The notes beneath the pieces were generated by a model. The model saw nothing but the letters and a program-made list of their open reading frames with translations. It made no database searches and was not told where the DNA came from. The translations under genes were made by a program, and so were the position numbers. Below are positions 8,396 through 17,371 of a stretch of DNA of 64,000 nt, one piece after another; position 1 is the stretch's first letter, and the number at the start of each line of letters is the position of its first letter. Source of the stretch: Leeuwenhoekiella palythoae (GTDB lineage: Bacteria; Bacteroidota; Bacteroidia; Flavobacteriales; Flavobacteriaceae); the NCBI RefSeq assembly GCF_900130045.1, contig NZ_FQXT01000007.1, forward strand, positions 1 to 64,000, written 5' to 3'.

Positions 8396-10879
8396 ATGAG
8401 GAGACTTGCTTTAGCGTTCGCACTTTTGTTCTTAATCACTAACTGCAAACAAACACCAACTACTAATACCAATTTACTGCATCTCATACCTCAAAAATCT
8501 GCAGCTATTCTTAGAATTCCTGATTGGGAGGTTTTCAATGAAACGCTTAAAATCAATGAACCTTCAGCTGTTTTAAATGAAACCGGTTTCTACAATACAC
8601 TTCTAGAGTATGCAGACCTGCTCAAGAAATTCGCGCCAAAGGACGATGCATATCTTGCTTTTGTTGCTCTTGGAGATAATGATTTTGATCTAGCGCTCAT
8701 CACTAAAAATCACCCGAAGCTCCTACAAACAGATTCTGTTTTCACCAAAAATATCACTTCGTATGAGTACGAGGAAACCACCGTAAATACCATCACTTCA
8801 ACAAAATCTCCGCTTTACTTTTTGAACAATGAAGATGTTTTTATTGCAAGTACTTCAAAACTGATCCTCGAAAACACAATCCTTCAAAACAATACAGGAC
8901 GGGATCCTATTGATCTCTCACTGGAACAGATGATCAAGACCAGTGATAATGGCAGTCCTAATATATATGTGCGTGGTTCTTATTTTAAAAGGTTATTCAA
9001 AACCATAATTCCTGATTTCAAATTTTTAGATTCGGAAATTCCTTTTCAATGGTTGGCGCTTGATATTGATCTGGACAACAAGACAGCTTTAAGCTTAAGT
9101 GGAGTCTTGACTTCTGAACAAAATGGCAAACAAACTTTTGACCTTTTACAAGACTTGAACCCGGCACCCTCTAAACTTATTCCTAATGCACCGGCGCAAT
9201 GCCGAGGTGTAATTGGTTTTCAGTATGAGGAATGGGAATCCTACAAAAACAATCTTGCTAAAAAACGAAATGCTTCAGTCAAGGGTTTTTCTGTGCCTTT
9301 GGAAGACTACTTTGCTTCGATCAATGAGCTCGCAGTGGTCTACACTAATGAACAAAATCTACTACTCAATTACAGTAATGATATTACGATTTCCGAAAAG
9401 GCACTTGCGCCCATTTCGACCAAATCTGAAACATTTAGAGCATTAGATATTTATAAAATATCTGATTCTACTTTTATTAAAAGCACCTTTAAAGAGCTTT
9501 TGAACCCTCCCACCGTAAACTATTATTGTACGCTAGGTAATCTTATAGCTTTTGCTCAATCGCAAGACCTTATCAAAGATTATATCGCTAATTATCAAAA
9601 CGAAGCACTTTTAAAGAAAACGCCAGCCTACAACACGCTTGCTAAAAAAATGAGTGATGCTTCAACTCTTACTTATTATGGCAACACCAATTTATTAGCT
9701 ACTTACCTCTCTGGTAAAGTCTCAAAAACCGAAGCAAAAAAACTAAAGGCAATTGATTTTGAACAATTCCCGGCTGCAATGGTGCAATTGGTTCAAGCTG
9801 ATGATTTTACTTATGTAAATGCGCGTGTAGATAAAATTTCAGCAGCTAATGCTGCAGCTCAAGTGGTTCAGACTGCGAGCGTTCAGCTTGATCAGGATCT
9901 TTTGAATGCTCCACAAATGCTTAGAAACTATCGTACTAAAGGTCAGAATATTCTTGTTCAAGATATTGGCAATACGCTTTATCATATAGATGCAAATGGT
10001 AAAATTGAATGGAAAAAGGAGTTAGACGGACCCATTTTAGGCAAAATTCAACAAGTGGATCTTTATAAAAATGGCAGGTTGCAATATGCCTTTACAACGC
10101 CGTCGCACTTCTACGTTATCGCCAGTGACGGTACTATTGTTAAACCTTTCGATCTCAACTACAGCAACATTAGTCAGCCTCTTGCCGTATTTGATTATAG
10201 TGGTAGTAGAGACTATCGTTTTGTGATCACACAAGGCAACACTTTAACGATGCTTGATCGGGAAGCCAATAAGGTCAAAGGTTTTGACTACACCGAAGCG
10301 CCCACCACCCTTTTCAAAGCGCCTCAACACATACGCTTAGGATCTAAAGACTATATTTTGGTCCAATTAACTTCCGGGAAACTGGAGATTTTAAACCGTC
10401 GCGGCGAGACGAGAATTCCACTTAAGGAAACATTTGACTTTGCTGAAAGTCCAATTTTTCAGAACGGCTCGGCATTTTTAGTCCGTGAGAAGAATGGCTC
10501 CTTAATAACTATTTCGCAAAGCGGAAAAACAAGCCGAAAAGCGCTAGGTAGCGGTTCTGAAATTCAGTACGATCGTCTTAACTCAACCGAAGCACTCCTG
10601 CTCCCCGAGCAACTTAGTATTAACCAAAAAGCAATTCCTATAGACTTAGGCCTTTACACCGGTCTTAAGGTTATTAAGGCTAAAAATTCTTACTACGTTG
10701 CTGTAACTGACTTACAGAATAACAAATCTTATCTCTATACCAGCAAAGGAACCTTGCTTTCCAATTTCCCTGTTTATGGAGCTTCGGAGTTAGATTTTGG
10801 CACCTTACACAATTCCAAAGACTTAGGTTTAACGGTTAAAGGAGAGTCAGACAGTGTGTTGATCTATCAGATCAACTAA
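8396..10879 (+). CDS. Large lipoprotein with DUF3352-like N-terminus and beta-propeller-like C-terminus, function unknown
   Basis: An 827-residue lipoprotein. The start at 8396 gives MRRLALAFALLFLITNC with the lipidated Cys at position 17. The alternative TTG at 8372 lies inside the TACCTTTG -7 box (8367-8374), which argues for 8396. The N-terminal half (LIPQKSAAILRIPDWEVFNETL and similar repeats with Leu/Ser-rich strands) resembles DUF3352-type proteins. The C-terminal part (from about residue 500, QNILVQDIGNTLYHIDANGKIEWKKELDGPILGKI) has the look of PQQ/beta-propeller repeats. It probably faces the periplasm or outer surface. Gap to rnhB is 64 bp, with its own promoter element. I do not recognise a specific function. 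Confidence 0.7.
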   Translation: MRRLALAFALLFLITNCKQTPTTNTNLLHLIPQKSAAILRIPDWEVFNETLKINEPSAVLNETGFYNTLLEYADLLKKFAPKDDAYLAFVALGDNDFDLALITKNHPKLLQTDSVFTKNITSYEYEETTVNTITSTKSPLYFLNNEDVFIASTSKLILENTILQNNTGRDPIDLSLEQMIKTSDNGSPNIYVRGSYFKRLFKTIIPDFKFLDSEIPFQWLALDIDLDNKTALSLSGVLTSEQNGKQTFDLLQDLNPAPSKLIPNAPAQCRGVIGFQYEEWESYKNNLAKKRNASVKGFSVPLEDYFASINELAVVYTNEQNLLLNYSNDITISEKALAPISTKSETFRALDIYKISDSTFIKSTFKELLNPPTVNYYCTLGNLIAFAQSQDLIKDYIANYQNEALLKKTPAYNTLAKKMSDASTLTYYGNTNLLATYLSGKVSKTEAKKLKAIDFEQFPAAMVQLVQADDFTYVNARVDKISAANAAAQVVQTASVQLDQDLLNAPQMLRNYRTKGQNILVQDIGNTLYHIDANGKIEWKKELDGPILGKIQQVDLYKNGRLQYAFTTPSHFYVIASDGTIVKPFDLNYSNISQPLAVFDYSGSRDYRFVITQGNTLTMLDREANKVKGFDYTEAPTTLFKAPQHIRLGSKDYILVQLTSGKLEILNRRGETRIPLKETFDFAESPIFQNGSAFLVREKNGSLITISQSGKTSRKALGSGSEIQYDRLNSTEALLLPEQLSINQKAIPIDLGLYTGLKVIKAKNSYYVAVTDLQNNKSYLYTSKGTLLSNFPVYGASELDFGTLHNSKDLGLTVKGESDSVLIYQIN

Positions 10880-11049
10880 ACCTAAACAAACTGTTTTTCA
10901 AAGTGTTAAAAGGGTTTTTCACCCCTAAATCTGAGCTTTTATCTTATTACCTTTATAGCTAAATAGCTTCCCTGAATACAGAGCCGCCCCCTAGATGTTT
11001 CTGTAATGCTGTTTCCATTAAAAATTATGGACTTAAATAACAACAGCCT

Positions 11050-11733
11050 ATGAAAACTTCAGCCCTTTTTATTGTTAGTTTGCTTTACAGCATTTTTGCT
11101 AGCGCTCAAAATCTATGCGCTGACAATCAAAAATTAACCGAAAAAACTTCTTTTGAAATCACCGCTTACGGAACTTCTAATACTTTAGTTGCGGTTACAA
11201 ATTTTAATGTATCATCAACGTTCAATACGCTTTCAGGTCGAAAAGCGATCATTGCACAAATTGACAAAGATGCACCAACTCAAGAACCTCAAAATTATTA
11301 TTCGTTAGAATGCGCTGATTCGACCTTATTGATCAACAACCGCAACATCATTCCTGCATATGTTTTTGAAGAATACAGCAATATGAATTTTGATGCTTCA
11401 GCAAGCAGCATAGCCATTCCTAAAAAACTTGATGTAGGTCAAAAATTGAGCAATGCGGCTTATGAAATTGAAGTCGAAGTAGCGCCCATCACCCATAGAT
11501 TACATTATTTTTTAACCGATAGAATAGTGACTGCAAAAGAAACCATTAACACACCTGCAGGTACTTTTGAATGTTACTTGATCGAAGCTAAGACACATAT
11601 GAAACCACGCAACAACAACACCGGAAGCGTCAAACAATGGTTTGCCGAAGATATTGGGCTTGTAAAGCAAGTAGATTATAATGTAGAGGGTGCGATAACC
11701 GGAATCAATCTCCTTACTGATCTAAAATTCTGA
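11050..11733 (+). CDS. Secreted protein of unknown function, DUF3108/TapB-like
   Basis: A 227-residue protein with a signal peptide (MKTSALFIVSLLYSIFASAQ, cleavage after SAQ). The mature part is beta-rich, with ETINTPAGTFECYLIEAKTHMK and VKQWFAEDIGLVKQVDY. This is the pattern of proteins that measure or bind lipid or polysaccharide in the periplasm (DUF3108/TapB-like 'TPAGTFxC ... WFAxxxGLVK'). The similarity is a family-style resemblance, not a proof. It is a lone gene, and its TGA is directly adjacent to the lipB stop on the opposite strand. No terminator separates the converging genes. The 170 bp upstream (10880-11049) hold no gene and no convincing promoter. Confidence 0.65.
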   Translation: MKTSALFIVSLLYSIFASAQNLCADNQKLTEKTSFEITAYGTSNTLVAVTNFNVSSTFNTLSGRKAIIAQIDKDAPTQEPQNYYSLECADSTLLINNRNIIPAYVFEEYSNMNFDASASSIAIPKKLDVGQKLSNAAYEIEVEVAPITHRLHYFLTDRIVTAKETINTPAGTFECYLIEAKTHMKPRNNNTGSVKQWFAEDIGLVKQVDYNVEGAITGINLLTDLKF

Positions 11734-12447
11734 TTACACAGAAGCCTTTTCCACCAACTCTGCTTCAAATAAATCGGCAAAATGTTTAAGTAATTTTGGC
11801 TTTACTTCTTCTAAAGGCACTTCACTACGCCCGAGTTCTACGTTAAGCGAGGTCACAGCTTTTTCTTTAATTCCGCAAGGGATTATATTATCAAAATAAC
11901 CAAGATTAGCATTTACGTTGAATGCAAACCCATGCATAGTAACCCACCTACTGGCACGTACGCCCATAGCACAAATCTTTCTCGCAAACGGAGTCCCAAC
12001 ATCAAGCCACACACCGGTTTCTCCTTCAGAACGTTGGGCTTTCAAACCGTATTCTGCTAAAGTTAAGATGATGGTTTCCTCCAGAAGCCTTAAGTATTTA
12101 TGAATATCAGTAAAGAAATTTTCAAGATCTAAAATGGGATATCCCACAATTTGACCAGGACCGTGATACGTAATATCTCCTCCTCTATTAATCTTATAAA
12201 AGGTAGCATTTTTGGCCTTGAGTTGCTCTTCAGAAACCAACAAGTTACTTATATCACCACTTTTCCCTAAGGTATACACGTGCGGATGTTCTACAAATAA
12301 AAAGTGATTAGGCGTAGCAAAATCAGTTTCTTCGCGCCTGTTCTTAATTTTTAGATCTAAAATATCTTTAAACAGCTGCTCTTGATAATCCCAGACTTCC
12401 TTGTAGTCGCGATTTCCTAAATCCTGTACTTCTACTTGCTTATTCAT
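11734..12447 (-). CDS. lipB: Octanoyltransferase (lipoate biosynthesis)
   Basis: A 237-residue LipB, which moves the octanoyl group from acyl carrier protein onto the lipoyl domains of 2-oxoacid dehydrogenases and the glycine cleavage H protein. The family motifs are all present: NRGGDITYHGPGQIVGYPI, the catalytic Lys region ARKICAMGVRASRWVTMHGFAFNVN, and the catalytic Cys in NIIPCGIKEKAVTSL. I use the ATG at 12447 (MNKQVEVQDLG). The upstream frame MYLCS is encoded by the -7 box itself (TATCTTTG), so it cannot be translated from that promoter. The stop is immediately adjacent to that of the converging gene at 11733. Confidence 0.95.
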   Translation of the reverse strand: MNKQVEVQDLGNRDYKEVWDYQEQLFKDILDLKIKNRREETDFATPNHFLFVEHPHVYTLGKSGDISNLLVSEEQLKAKNATFYKINRGGDITYHGPGQIVGYPILDLENFFTDIHKYLRLLEETIILTLAEYGLKAQRSEGETGVWLDVGTPFARKICAMGVRASRWVTMHGFAFNVNANLGYFDNIIPCGIKEKAVTSLNVELGRSEVPLEEVKPKLLKHFADLFEAELVEKASV

Positions 12448-12451
12448 ACTG

Positions 12452-12459
12452 CAAAGATA
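12452..12459 (-). promoter_or_regulatory. lipB -7 box, likely leaderless start
   Basis: The minus strand reads TATCTTTG, 4 bp before the lipB ATG (12447). Transcription normally begins about 6-7 bp after this element, so the message would begin at or next to the start codon. No clear TTG lies at the expected -33 position. Confidence 0.55.
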
Positions 12460-12511
12460 CAATACATTTTAGCCTGCGCATAACCTCTAAGAAGATCAGT
12501 AACTAAGATGA

Positions 12512-12664
12512 TTAGCGCCGGTTTACGATTATTAATGCTGCAATAACACCGGGAATCCAGCCACAAAACCATAGCAGGGTTACTAATAATACAGAGCCGC
12601 ACCCTTTATCAAGAACCGATAAAGGCGGCAAAAAGATGGCGATTAACGCCCTAAAAAAACTCAT
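12512..12664 (-). CDS. Pmp3/YqaE-family small membrane protein
   Basis: A 50-residue protein translated directly from the sequence: start MSFFRALIAIFLPPLSVL, then DKGCGSVLLVTLLW, then FCGWIPGVIAALIIVNRR. The family hallmarks of Pmp3/UPF0057 proteins are present: a first hydrophobic segment with FLPPLxV, a short loop with a CG pair, and a second segment with GWIPGVIxA. These proteolipids sit in the cytoplasmic membrane and in other organisms affect membrane potential and stress tolerance. It lies between lipB and the lysS promoter and reads left. A second family member is at 49702-49860. The position of Cys22 and the PP motif make the assignment confident despite the short length. Confidence 0.88.
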   Translation of the reverse strand: MSFFRALIAIFLPPLSVLDKGCGSVLLVTLLWFCGWIPGVIAALIIVNRR

Positions 12665-12729
12665 TTTTGATTTGATTTATGATGATTGATGGTCTATAAG
12701 ACACAATTACTAAGCTTTCGTTACAGTTA

Positions 12730-12760
12730 TTGATTTCTCGGCTGCGAGTTGCTATATTTG
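12730..12760 (+). promoter_or_regulatory. lysS promoter
   Basis: TTG at 12730-12732, 20 bp spacer, TATATTTG at 12753-12760: a full match to the Bacteroidota consensus. The start codon is 23 bp beyond the -7 box. This places the longer reading frame start (12730) upstream of transcription and fixes the ATG at 12784. Confidence 0.8.
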
Positions 12761-12783
12761 CGGGCTTAAATACAGACAGCATT

Positions 12784-14481
12784 ATGCAACTTTCAGAACA
12801 GGAAATTATCAGACGCGAGAAACTGGCAGGTTTACGCAAATTAAACATAAACCCATATCCGGCAGATTTGTATCCGGTAGATCATACTTCAGCGAAGATA
12901 AAACAGGATTTTGAAGACGGTAAGAAGGTGGTTATCGCCGGCAGATTGATGTCTCGTAGAATTCAAGGTAAAGCCTCTTTTGCCGAGTTGCAAGATTCAA
13001 CCGGTCGTATTCAAGTGTATTTTAATCGTGATGAGATCTGCCCGGGAGAGGATAAAACCCAGTACAATGACGTCTACAAAAAATTACTCGATATTGGTGA
13101 TTTTATAGGTATTGAAGGTGAACTTTTTACCACTCAAGTAGGTGAGAAAACTGTGATGGTTAAACAATTCACGCTGCTTAGTAAAGCGCTTAAACCGCTT
13201 CCCTTACCTAAAGTGGATAAAGATGGAAACGAATTTGACAAATTTAACGATCCTGAAATGCGCTATCGCCAGCGCTATGCAGATCTTGTAGTCAATCCAA
13301 AAGTTAAAGACGTATTTGTAAAACGCACTAAGCTTTTTGCTGCAATGCGTAATTTCTTCAACGACAAGGGATATTTTGAGGTAGAAACTCCTATCCTACA
13401 ATCTATTCCGGGAGGTGCTGCAGCACGACCTTTTGTTACGCACCACAACGCATTAGACATTCCGTTGTATTTGAGAATTGCCAATGAATTGTATCTAAAA
13501 AGATTGATCGTGGGTGGTTTTGATGGAGTTTATGAGTTCTCTAAAAACTTCAGAAATGAAGGGATGGATCGTACGCACAACCCAGAATTTACGGCAATGG
13601 AAATTTATGTAGCCTATAAAGACTACAACTGGATGATGGCCTTTACTGAAAAACTACTTGAGCATTGCGCAACAGCGGTTAACGGTACTACTGAAGCTAC
13701 TTTTGGTCAACATAAAGTAGACTTCAAAGCGCCCTACGCGCGTGTAACTATGACCGATGCGATCAAACAATTTACCGGTTATGATATCACTGATAAGTCT
13801 GAATCTGAACTTCGTGAGGCTGCTTTAGGAATGGGGCTTGAAGTTGATGAAACTATGGGTAAAGGGAAACTCATTGATGAGATCTTTGGTGAGAAATGCG
13901 AAGGCAACTTTATCCAGCCTACATTCATCACAGACTACCCTAAAGAAATGAGTCCGTTATGCAAAGAACATCGTGAAAATCCTGAGCTTACCGAGCGTTT
14001 TGAACTTATGGTTTGCGGTAAGGAAATTGCCAATGCGTATTCAGAATTGAACGATCCTATTGATCAACGCGAGCGTTTTGAAGAGCAACTTAAACTTGCT
14101 GAAAAAGGAGATGATGAAGCGACAGAGTTTATTGATCAGGATTTCTTAAGAGCTCTTGAATACGGAATGCCTCCAACATCTGGTTTAGGAATTGGGATGG
14201 ATCGTTTAATTATGTTCTTGACCAATAATCAATCTATTCAAGAGGTATTATTCTTCCCGCAAATGAAGCCCGAACGTAAGAAGGTAGAATTGACTGAAGA
14301 AGAAAAAACCATTTTTAATATTCTCAAGAAGGAAAAAAATCTTTCACTAGACACTTTAAAAGAAGCTTCCGGGTTAAGCAATAAAAAATGGGATAAAGGC
14401 ATTAAAGGCCTTACCAAACAAAAGCTAGCTAAAGTTGAGAAAGAAGGTGAAAACCTTACGGTTACTCTCATAGATTATTAA
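12784..14481 (+). CDS. lysS: Lysyl-tRNA synthetase, class II
   Basis: A 565-residue class II LysRS, which charges tRNA-Lys. Start MQLSEQEIIRREKLAGLRK at 12784 is fixed by the promoter and by the usual family start. Layout: N-terminal helical segment, OB-fold anticodon-binding domain (about residues 55-165, VVIAGRLMSRRIQGKASFAEL), then the class II core with motif 2 (FRNEGMDRTHNPEFT) and motif 3 (PPTSGLGIGMDRLIMFL). The protein runs about 60 residues past motif 3. The tail after MKPERKK (ELTEEEKTIFNILKKEKNLSL onward) looks like a small winged-helix extension, which I believe is usual in flavobacterial LysRS. A strong terminator follows. Confidence 0.96.
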   Translation: MQLSEQEIIRREKLAGLRKLNINPYPADLYPVDHTSAKIKQDFEDGKKVVIAGRLMSRRIQGKASFAELQDSTGRIQVYFNRDEICPGEDKTQYNDVYKKLLDIGDFIGIEGELFTTQVGEKTVMVKQFTLLSKALKPLPLPKVDKDGNEFDKFNDPEMRYRQRYADLVVNPKVKDVFVKRTKLFAAMRNFFNDKGYFEVETPILQSIPGGAAARPFVTHHNALDIPLYLRIANELYLKRLIVGGFDGVYEFSKNFRNEGMDRTHNPEFTAMEIYVAYKDYNWMMAFTEKLLEHCATAVNGTTEATFGQHKVDFKAPYARVTMTDAIKQFTGYDITDKSESELREAALGMGLEVDETMGKGKLIDEIFGEKCEGNFIQPTFITDYPKEMSPLCKEHRENPELTERFELMVCGKEIANAYSELNDPIDQRERFEEQLKLAEKGDDEATEFIDQDFLRALEYGMPPTSGLGIGMDRLIMFLTNNQSIQEVLFFPQMKPERKKVELTEEEKTIFNILKKEKNLSLDTLKEASGLSNKKWDKGIKGLTKQKLAKVEKEGENLTVTLIDY

Positions 14482-14505
14482 TCGCAGACTTTTCAAAATA
14501 CTTCG

Positions 14506-14537
14506 AAAGCCCGATTCAGTTTGAGTCGGGCTTTTAG
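14506..14537 (+). terminator. Intrinsic terminator of lysS
   Basis: Stem AAAGCCCGA (14506-14514) pairs with TCGGGCTTT (14526-14534), 11-nt loop, followed by TTAGTTT. It lies 24 bp after the lysS stop. Confidence 0.85.
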
Positions 14538-14622
14538 TTTAAAGAATGTTAAAAATCCCCTAGGCAAATAAACCTTTTGAAATTATCAAAGTCATAGAGA
14601 TATAACATAAAAATTAATGGAT

Positions 14623-15123
14623 ATGAAAAAATTGATCGCAATTGCCGCATTATTTGTTGCCACAACAACTTTTGCACAGGAACAGCCGCGTGGGGAGCGT
14701 TTCAAAAAAATGATGGAAGCTACACCTGAAGAAATGGCTGAATTACAAACTAAACGTTTGACTCTAGCGCTTGTACTTGATGATAAACAACAAAAGCAAG
14801 TTTATGATCTTCAGCTTGCAGAAGCTAAAGAGCGTAAAGCCCAGTGGGAAGAACGTGCCGCTAAGAAAAGTACTCGCGAAAAAGGTGTAAAACCTACAGA
14901 AGAAGAAATTGCAGCAATGCGTGAGTCTATCAAAGAAAGACATTCTGAAATGTTAGATAAGCAAATTGCACATCAAGAAAAAATGCAAAATATTTTAAAT
15001 GAAGAGCAATTTGACGAATGGCGTAAACTTAAAATGAAGCGTCACGACCGTATGGCGATGCGTGATGGCAAACGTGGAGAACGTTCTCACGACCGCAATC
15101 AGAAAGCTAAGTGGCGTAGATAA
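14623..15123 (+). CDS. Secreted helical protein, Spy/CpxP-like (DUF4890-type)
   Basis: A 166-residue protein with signal peptide MKKLIAIAALFVATTTFAQ. The mature part is highly charged and alpha-helical: TPEEMAELQTKRLTLALVLDDKQQKQVYDLQLAEAKERKAQWEE, then DKQIAHQEKMQNILNEEQFDEWRKLK. The pattern 'LdeeQkxqvydl ... mqxILneeQfxxwrk' is that of LTXXQ/Spy-like and DUF4890 periplasmic proteins, some of which act as stress-induced chaperones. The basic tail (KRGERSHDRNQKAKWRR) is notable. The ATG at 14617 (two residues longer) cannot be excluded. It stands alone between two terminators. Confidence 0.7.
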   Translation: MKKLIAIAALFVATTTFAQEQPRGERFKKMMEATPEEMAELQTKRLTLALVLDDKQQKQVYDLQLAEAKERKAQWEERAAKKSTREKGVKPTEEEIAAMRESIKERHSEMLDKQIAHQEKMQNILNEEQFDEWRKLKMKRHDRMAMRDGKRGERSHDRNQKAKWRR

Positions 15124-15195
15124 GCCAATCTCAAAAACAGGTTTTCTATTTCAAGGTAAAGGCCAAAAGAGTTATAGCCTTTGGCAGTACCACCA

Positions 15196-15224
15196 AAAAA
15201 TCCCCGCGAATTGCGGGGATTTTT
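15196..15224. terminator. Bidirectional terminator between converging genes
   Basis: Stem AAAAATCCCCGC (15196-15207) pairs with GCGGGGATTTTT (15213-15224). It has A-runs on one side and T-runs on the other, so it can stop both the rightward gene ending at 15123 and leftward hemL ending at 15245. Confidence 0.88.
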
Positions 15225-15244
15225 ATTTTATTTCATTTTCACTA

Positions 15245-16534
15245 CTAAAGCGTCGGTGCAATTTTAGCTACCGCCGCAATAGTCGCATCAAGATCTTCAT
15301 AAGTCAACGCGTCAGTTATAAACCACGTCTCATAAGCACTTGGAGCAATGTAAACCCCTTCTGCTAATAACCCGTGGAAAAATTTTTTAAACGTTTCGTT
15401 AGCACCTGCAGATGCCGAAGCAAAATCGGTTACTGCCTCCTCAGCAAAATGTACTGAAATCATCGAACCCACTCTATTAATCGTATGCGTGATTCTGTTT
15501 TCGGTTAATACTTGAGCAATTCCTTTATGTAGGTATTCGGTTTTTTGTTCAAGTCGTTTGAAGATTTCGCGATCCTGATCTAAAGCTTGAAGCATAGCTA
15601 AACCGGCAGCCATTGCCAAAGGGTTTCCGCTTAAAGTTCCTGCCTGATACACCGGACCTAATGGAGCCAAGTGATTCATAATTTCATTTCGTGCAGCAAA
15701 AGCTCCTACAGGCAAACCACCACCTATTACTTTTCCGAAGGTTACAATATCAGCCTGAACACCCGTTAATTCTTGTGCACCACCTGCAGCTAGCCTAAAA
15801 CCAGTCATTACCTCATCAAAAATAAGTAGCGCTCCGTGAGCTTGACATAAATCCCTTAATCCTTCAAGAAAACCTTCTGCCGGAGGAATACATCCCATGT
15901 TTCCGGCAACCGGCTCTAAAATAACCGTAGCTATTTCCTCTTTATTGGCTTCAAAGATCTCTCGTACTTGATCTAGATTATTGTATTCTGCAAGTAAGGT
16001 ATCTTTTGCCGTACCTTGAGTTACACCGGGGCTATTAGGCGAACCAAAAGTCACCGCACCACTCCCCGCTTGAATTAAAAACGAATCAGAATGCCCGTGG
16101 TAGCAACCGGCAAACTTTATAATTTTATCCCTGCCAGTGAAGCCACGTGCCAAACGCACCGCACTCATACAAGCTTCGGTACCGCTATTTACAAAGCGTA
16201 TTTTATCAATACCGGGCACCATCTTGACCGCTAGCTTGGCAATCTCAGTTTCCAATTCTGTAGGGGTTCCAAAAGAGGTTCCTTTCTTAGTTCTTTCAAT
16301 AACCGCATCAACCACTGGCTGGTAAGCGTGACCTAATATCATAGGTCCCCAAGAGTTGATGTAGTCAATTAATTTATTTCCGTCTTCATCAAATAGATAT
16401 GCGCCCTTTGCTTCTTTCACAAAAATAGGATCCCCGCCAACAGCTTTAAAAGCTCTTACCGGTGAGTTTACTCCGCCGGGGATTACCTCTTGCGCTTCTG
16501 CAAATAATGCGCTACTTCTTTTATAAATCATCAT
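15245..16534 (-). CDS. hemL: Glutamate-1-semialdehyde 2,1-aminomutase
   Basis: A 429-residue PLP enzyme that converts glutamate-1-semialdehyde to 5-aminolevulinate in haem and porphyrin synthesis. Signatures: [18 protein letters not shown] at the N-terminus, [66 protein letters not shown], and the PLP lysine in [15 protein letters not shown]. Length is normal. Two consecutive ATGs (16534 and 16531) are possible starts. The first overlaps the upstream gene's stop codon by one base (TAATG), indicating translational coupling. It is the last gene of a leftward three-gene run (17372-18322, 16534-17370, this one). Confidence 0.96.
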   Translation of the reverse strand: MMIYKRSSALFAEAQEVIPGGVNSPVRAFKAVGGDPIFVKEAKGAYLFDEDGNKLIDYINSWGPMILGHAYQPVVDAVIERTKKGTSFGTPTELETEIAKLAVKMVPGIDKIRFVNSGTEACMSAVRLARGFTGRDKIIKFAGCYHGHSDSFLIQAGSGAVTFGSPNSPGVTQGTAKDTLLAEYNNLDQVREIFEANKEEIATVILEPVAGNMGCIPPAEGFLEGLRDLCQAHGALLIFDEVMTGFRLAAGGAQELTGVQADIVTFGKVIGGGLPVGAFAARNEIMNHLAPLGPVYQAGTLSGNPLAMAAGLAMLQALDQDREIFKRLEQKTEYLHKGIAQVLTENRITHTINRVGSMISVHFAEEAVTDFASASAGANETFKKFFHGLLAEGVYIAPSAYETWFITDALTYEDLDATIAAVAKIAPTL

Positions 16535-17370
16535 TAAAATCCGTTATACTGTGGGGTCACATTTAACTGTTGCCCAATACTTATCGTGTTATTATTTAAC
16601 CCGTTGTTCTTTTTTAGCTCATCTACCGTAAGGTTATACATACGTGAAATACTATAAAGTGTTTCTCCTTTTTTTACCGTATGAATACTCACGGCATTTG
16701 AAGGTTCGGGTTTATATTCTTTAATTTTTGTTCCTAAAACCTCAGCATCATAGTTGTACATCGCATATCGTTCAATGATCGCAATGAGTTTTTCAGGATA
16801 TTTTCTATCTGTTGCATAACCTGCTTTGCGCAGACCGTGGGCCCAACCTTTATAGTCGTCAGGTTCCAGATCAAACAAATCTGCATACCTACTTCTACCT
16901 GTTAGAAATAAGGAATGATCTCTAAAAGAATATTTAGGATCTCTATATTTTCTGAAGCATTCGCCCTTCTCGTCATCATCGTGATATACCACATCGCCCG
17001 TCCAGTTATGACATTTTATTCCGAAGTGATTATTAGCTTTTTTAGTCAAATTGCCATTTCCGGCACCCGATTCTAATACAGCCTGAGCCATTGTGATGCT
17101 CGCCGGTATTTTATAAAGTCGCATTTCTTCCTTAGCAATAGGTGCAAAATGCTCAATATAATCTTCTACTTTGTCAAACGGAGCGTACACATAAGCTCTT
17201 TCGGTTTCCTTAGTAGTTTCAGCAGGTGGTGTATTATTACGCGCTGCGGTACGTGTCTCAGTAGTACGAGAGGGGCGAACACTTACTTTACGCTTAGCAG
17301 CACGCTTGCTTCCGCCACAACCTATCAGCAAAAGACTTAGAATAAAAAGAGTAAGAACTTTTTTAATCAT
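16534..17370 (-). CDS. Lipoprotein N-acetylglucosaminidase (GH73) with LysM domain
   Basis: A 278-residue lipoprotein ([18 protein letters not shown], lipobox LIGC at Cys18). After a basic/Thr-rich linker the glucosaminidase domain spans about residues 70-215. It contains [30 protein letters not shown], with the catalytic Glu in VLES, and [22 protein letters not shown] single C-terminal LysM peptidoglycan-binding motif follows ([29 protein letters not shown]). It likely trims peptidoglycan in the periplasm during growth or division. It is coupled to hemL downstream by TAATG and lies 1 bp after the upstream desulfhydrase-like gene. The grouping with haem synthesis looks incidental. Confidence 0.9.
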   Translation of the reverse strand: MIKKVLTLFILSLLLIGCGGSKRAAKRKVSVRPSRTTETRTAARNNTPPAETTKETERAYVYAPFDKVEDYIEHFAPIAKEEMRLYKIPASITMAQAVLESGAGNGNLTKKANNHFGIKCHNWTGDVVYHDDDEKGECFRKYRDPKYSFRDHSLFLTGRSRYADLFDLEPDDYKGWAHGLRKAGYATDRKYPEKLIAIIERYAMYNYDAEVLGTKIKEYKPEPSNAVSIHTVKKGETLYSISRMYNLTVDELKKNNGLNNNTISIGQQLNVTPQYNGF

Positions 17371-17371
17371 A

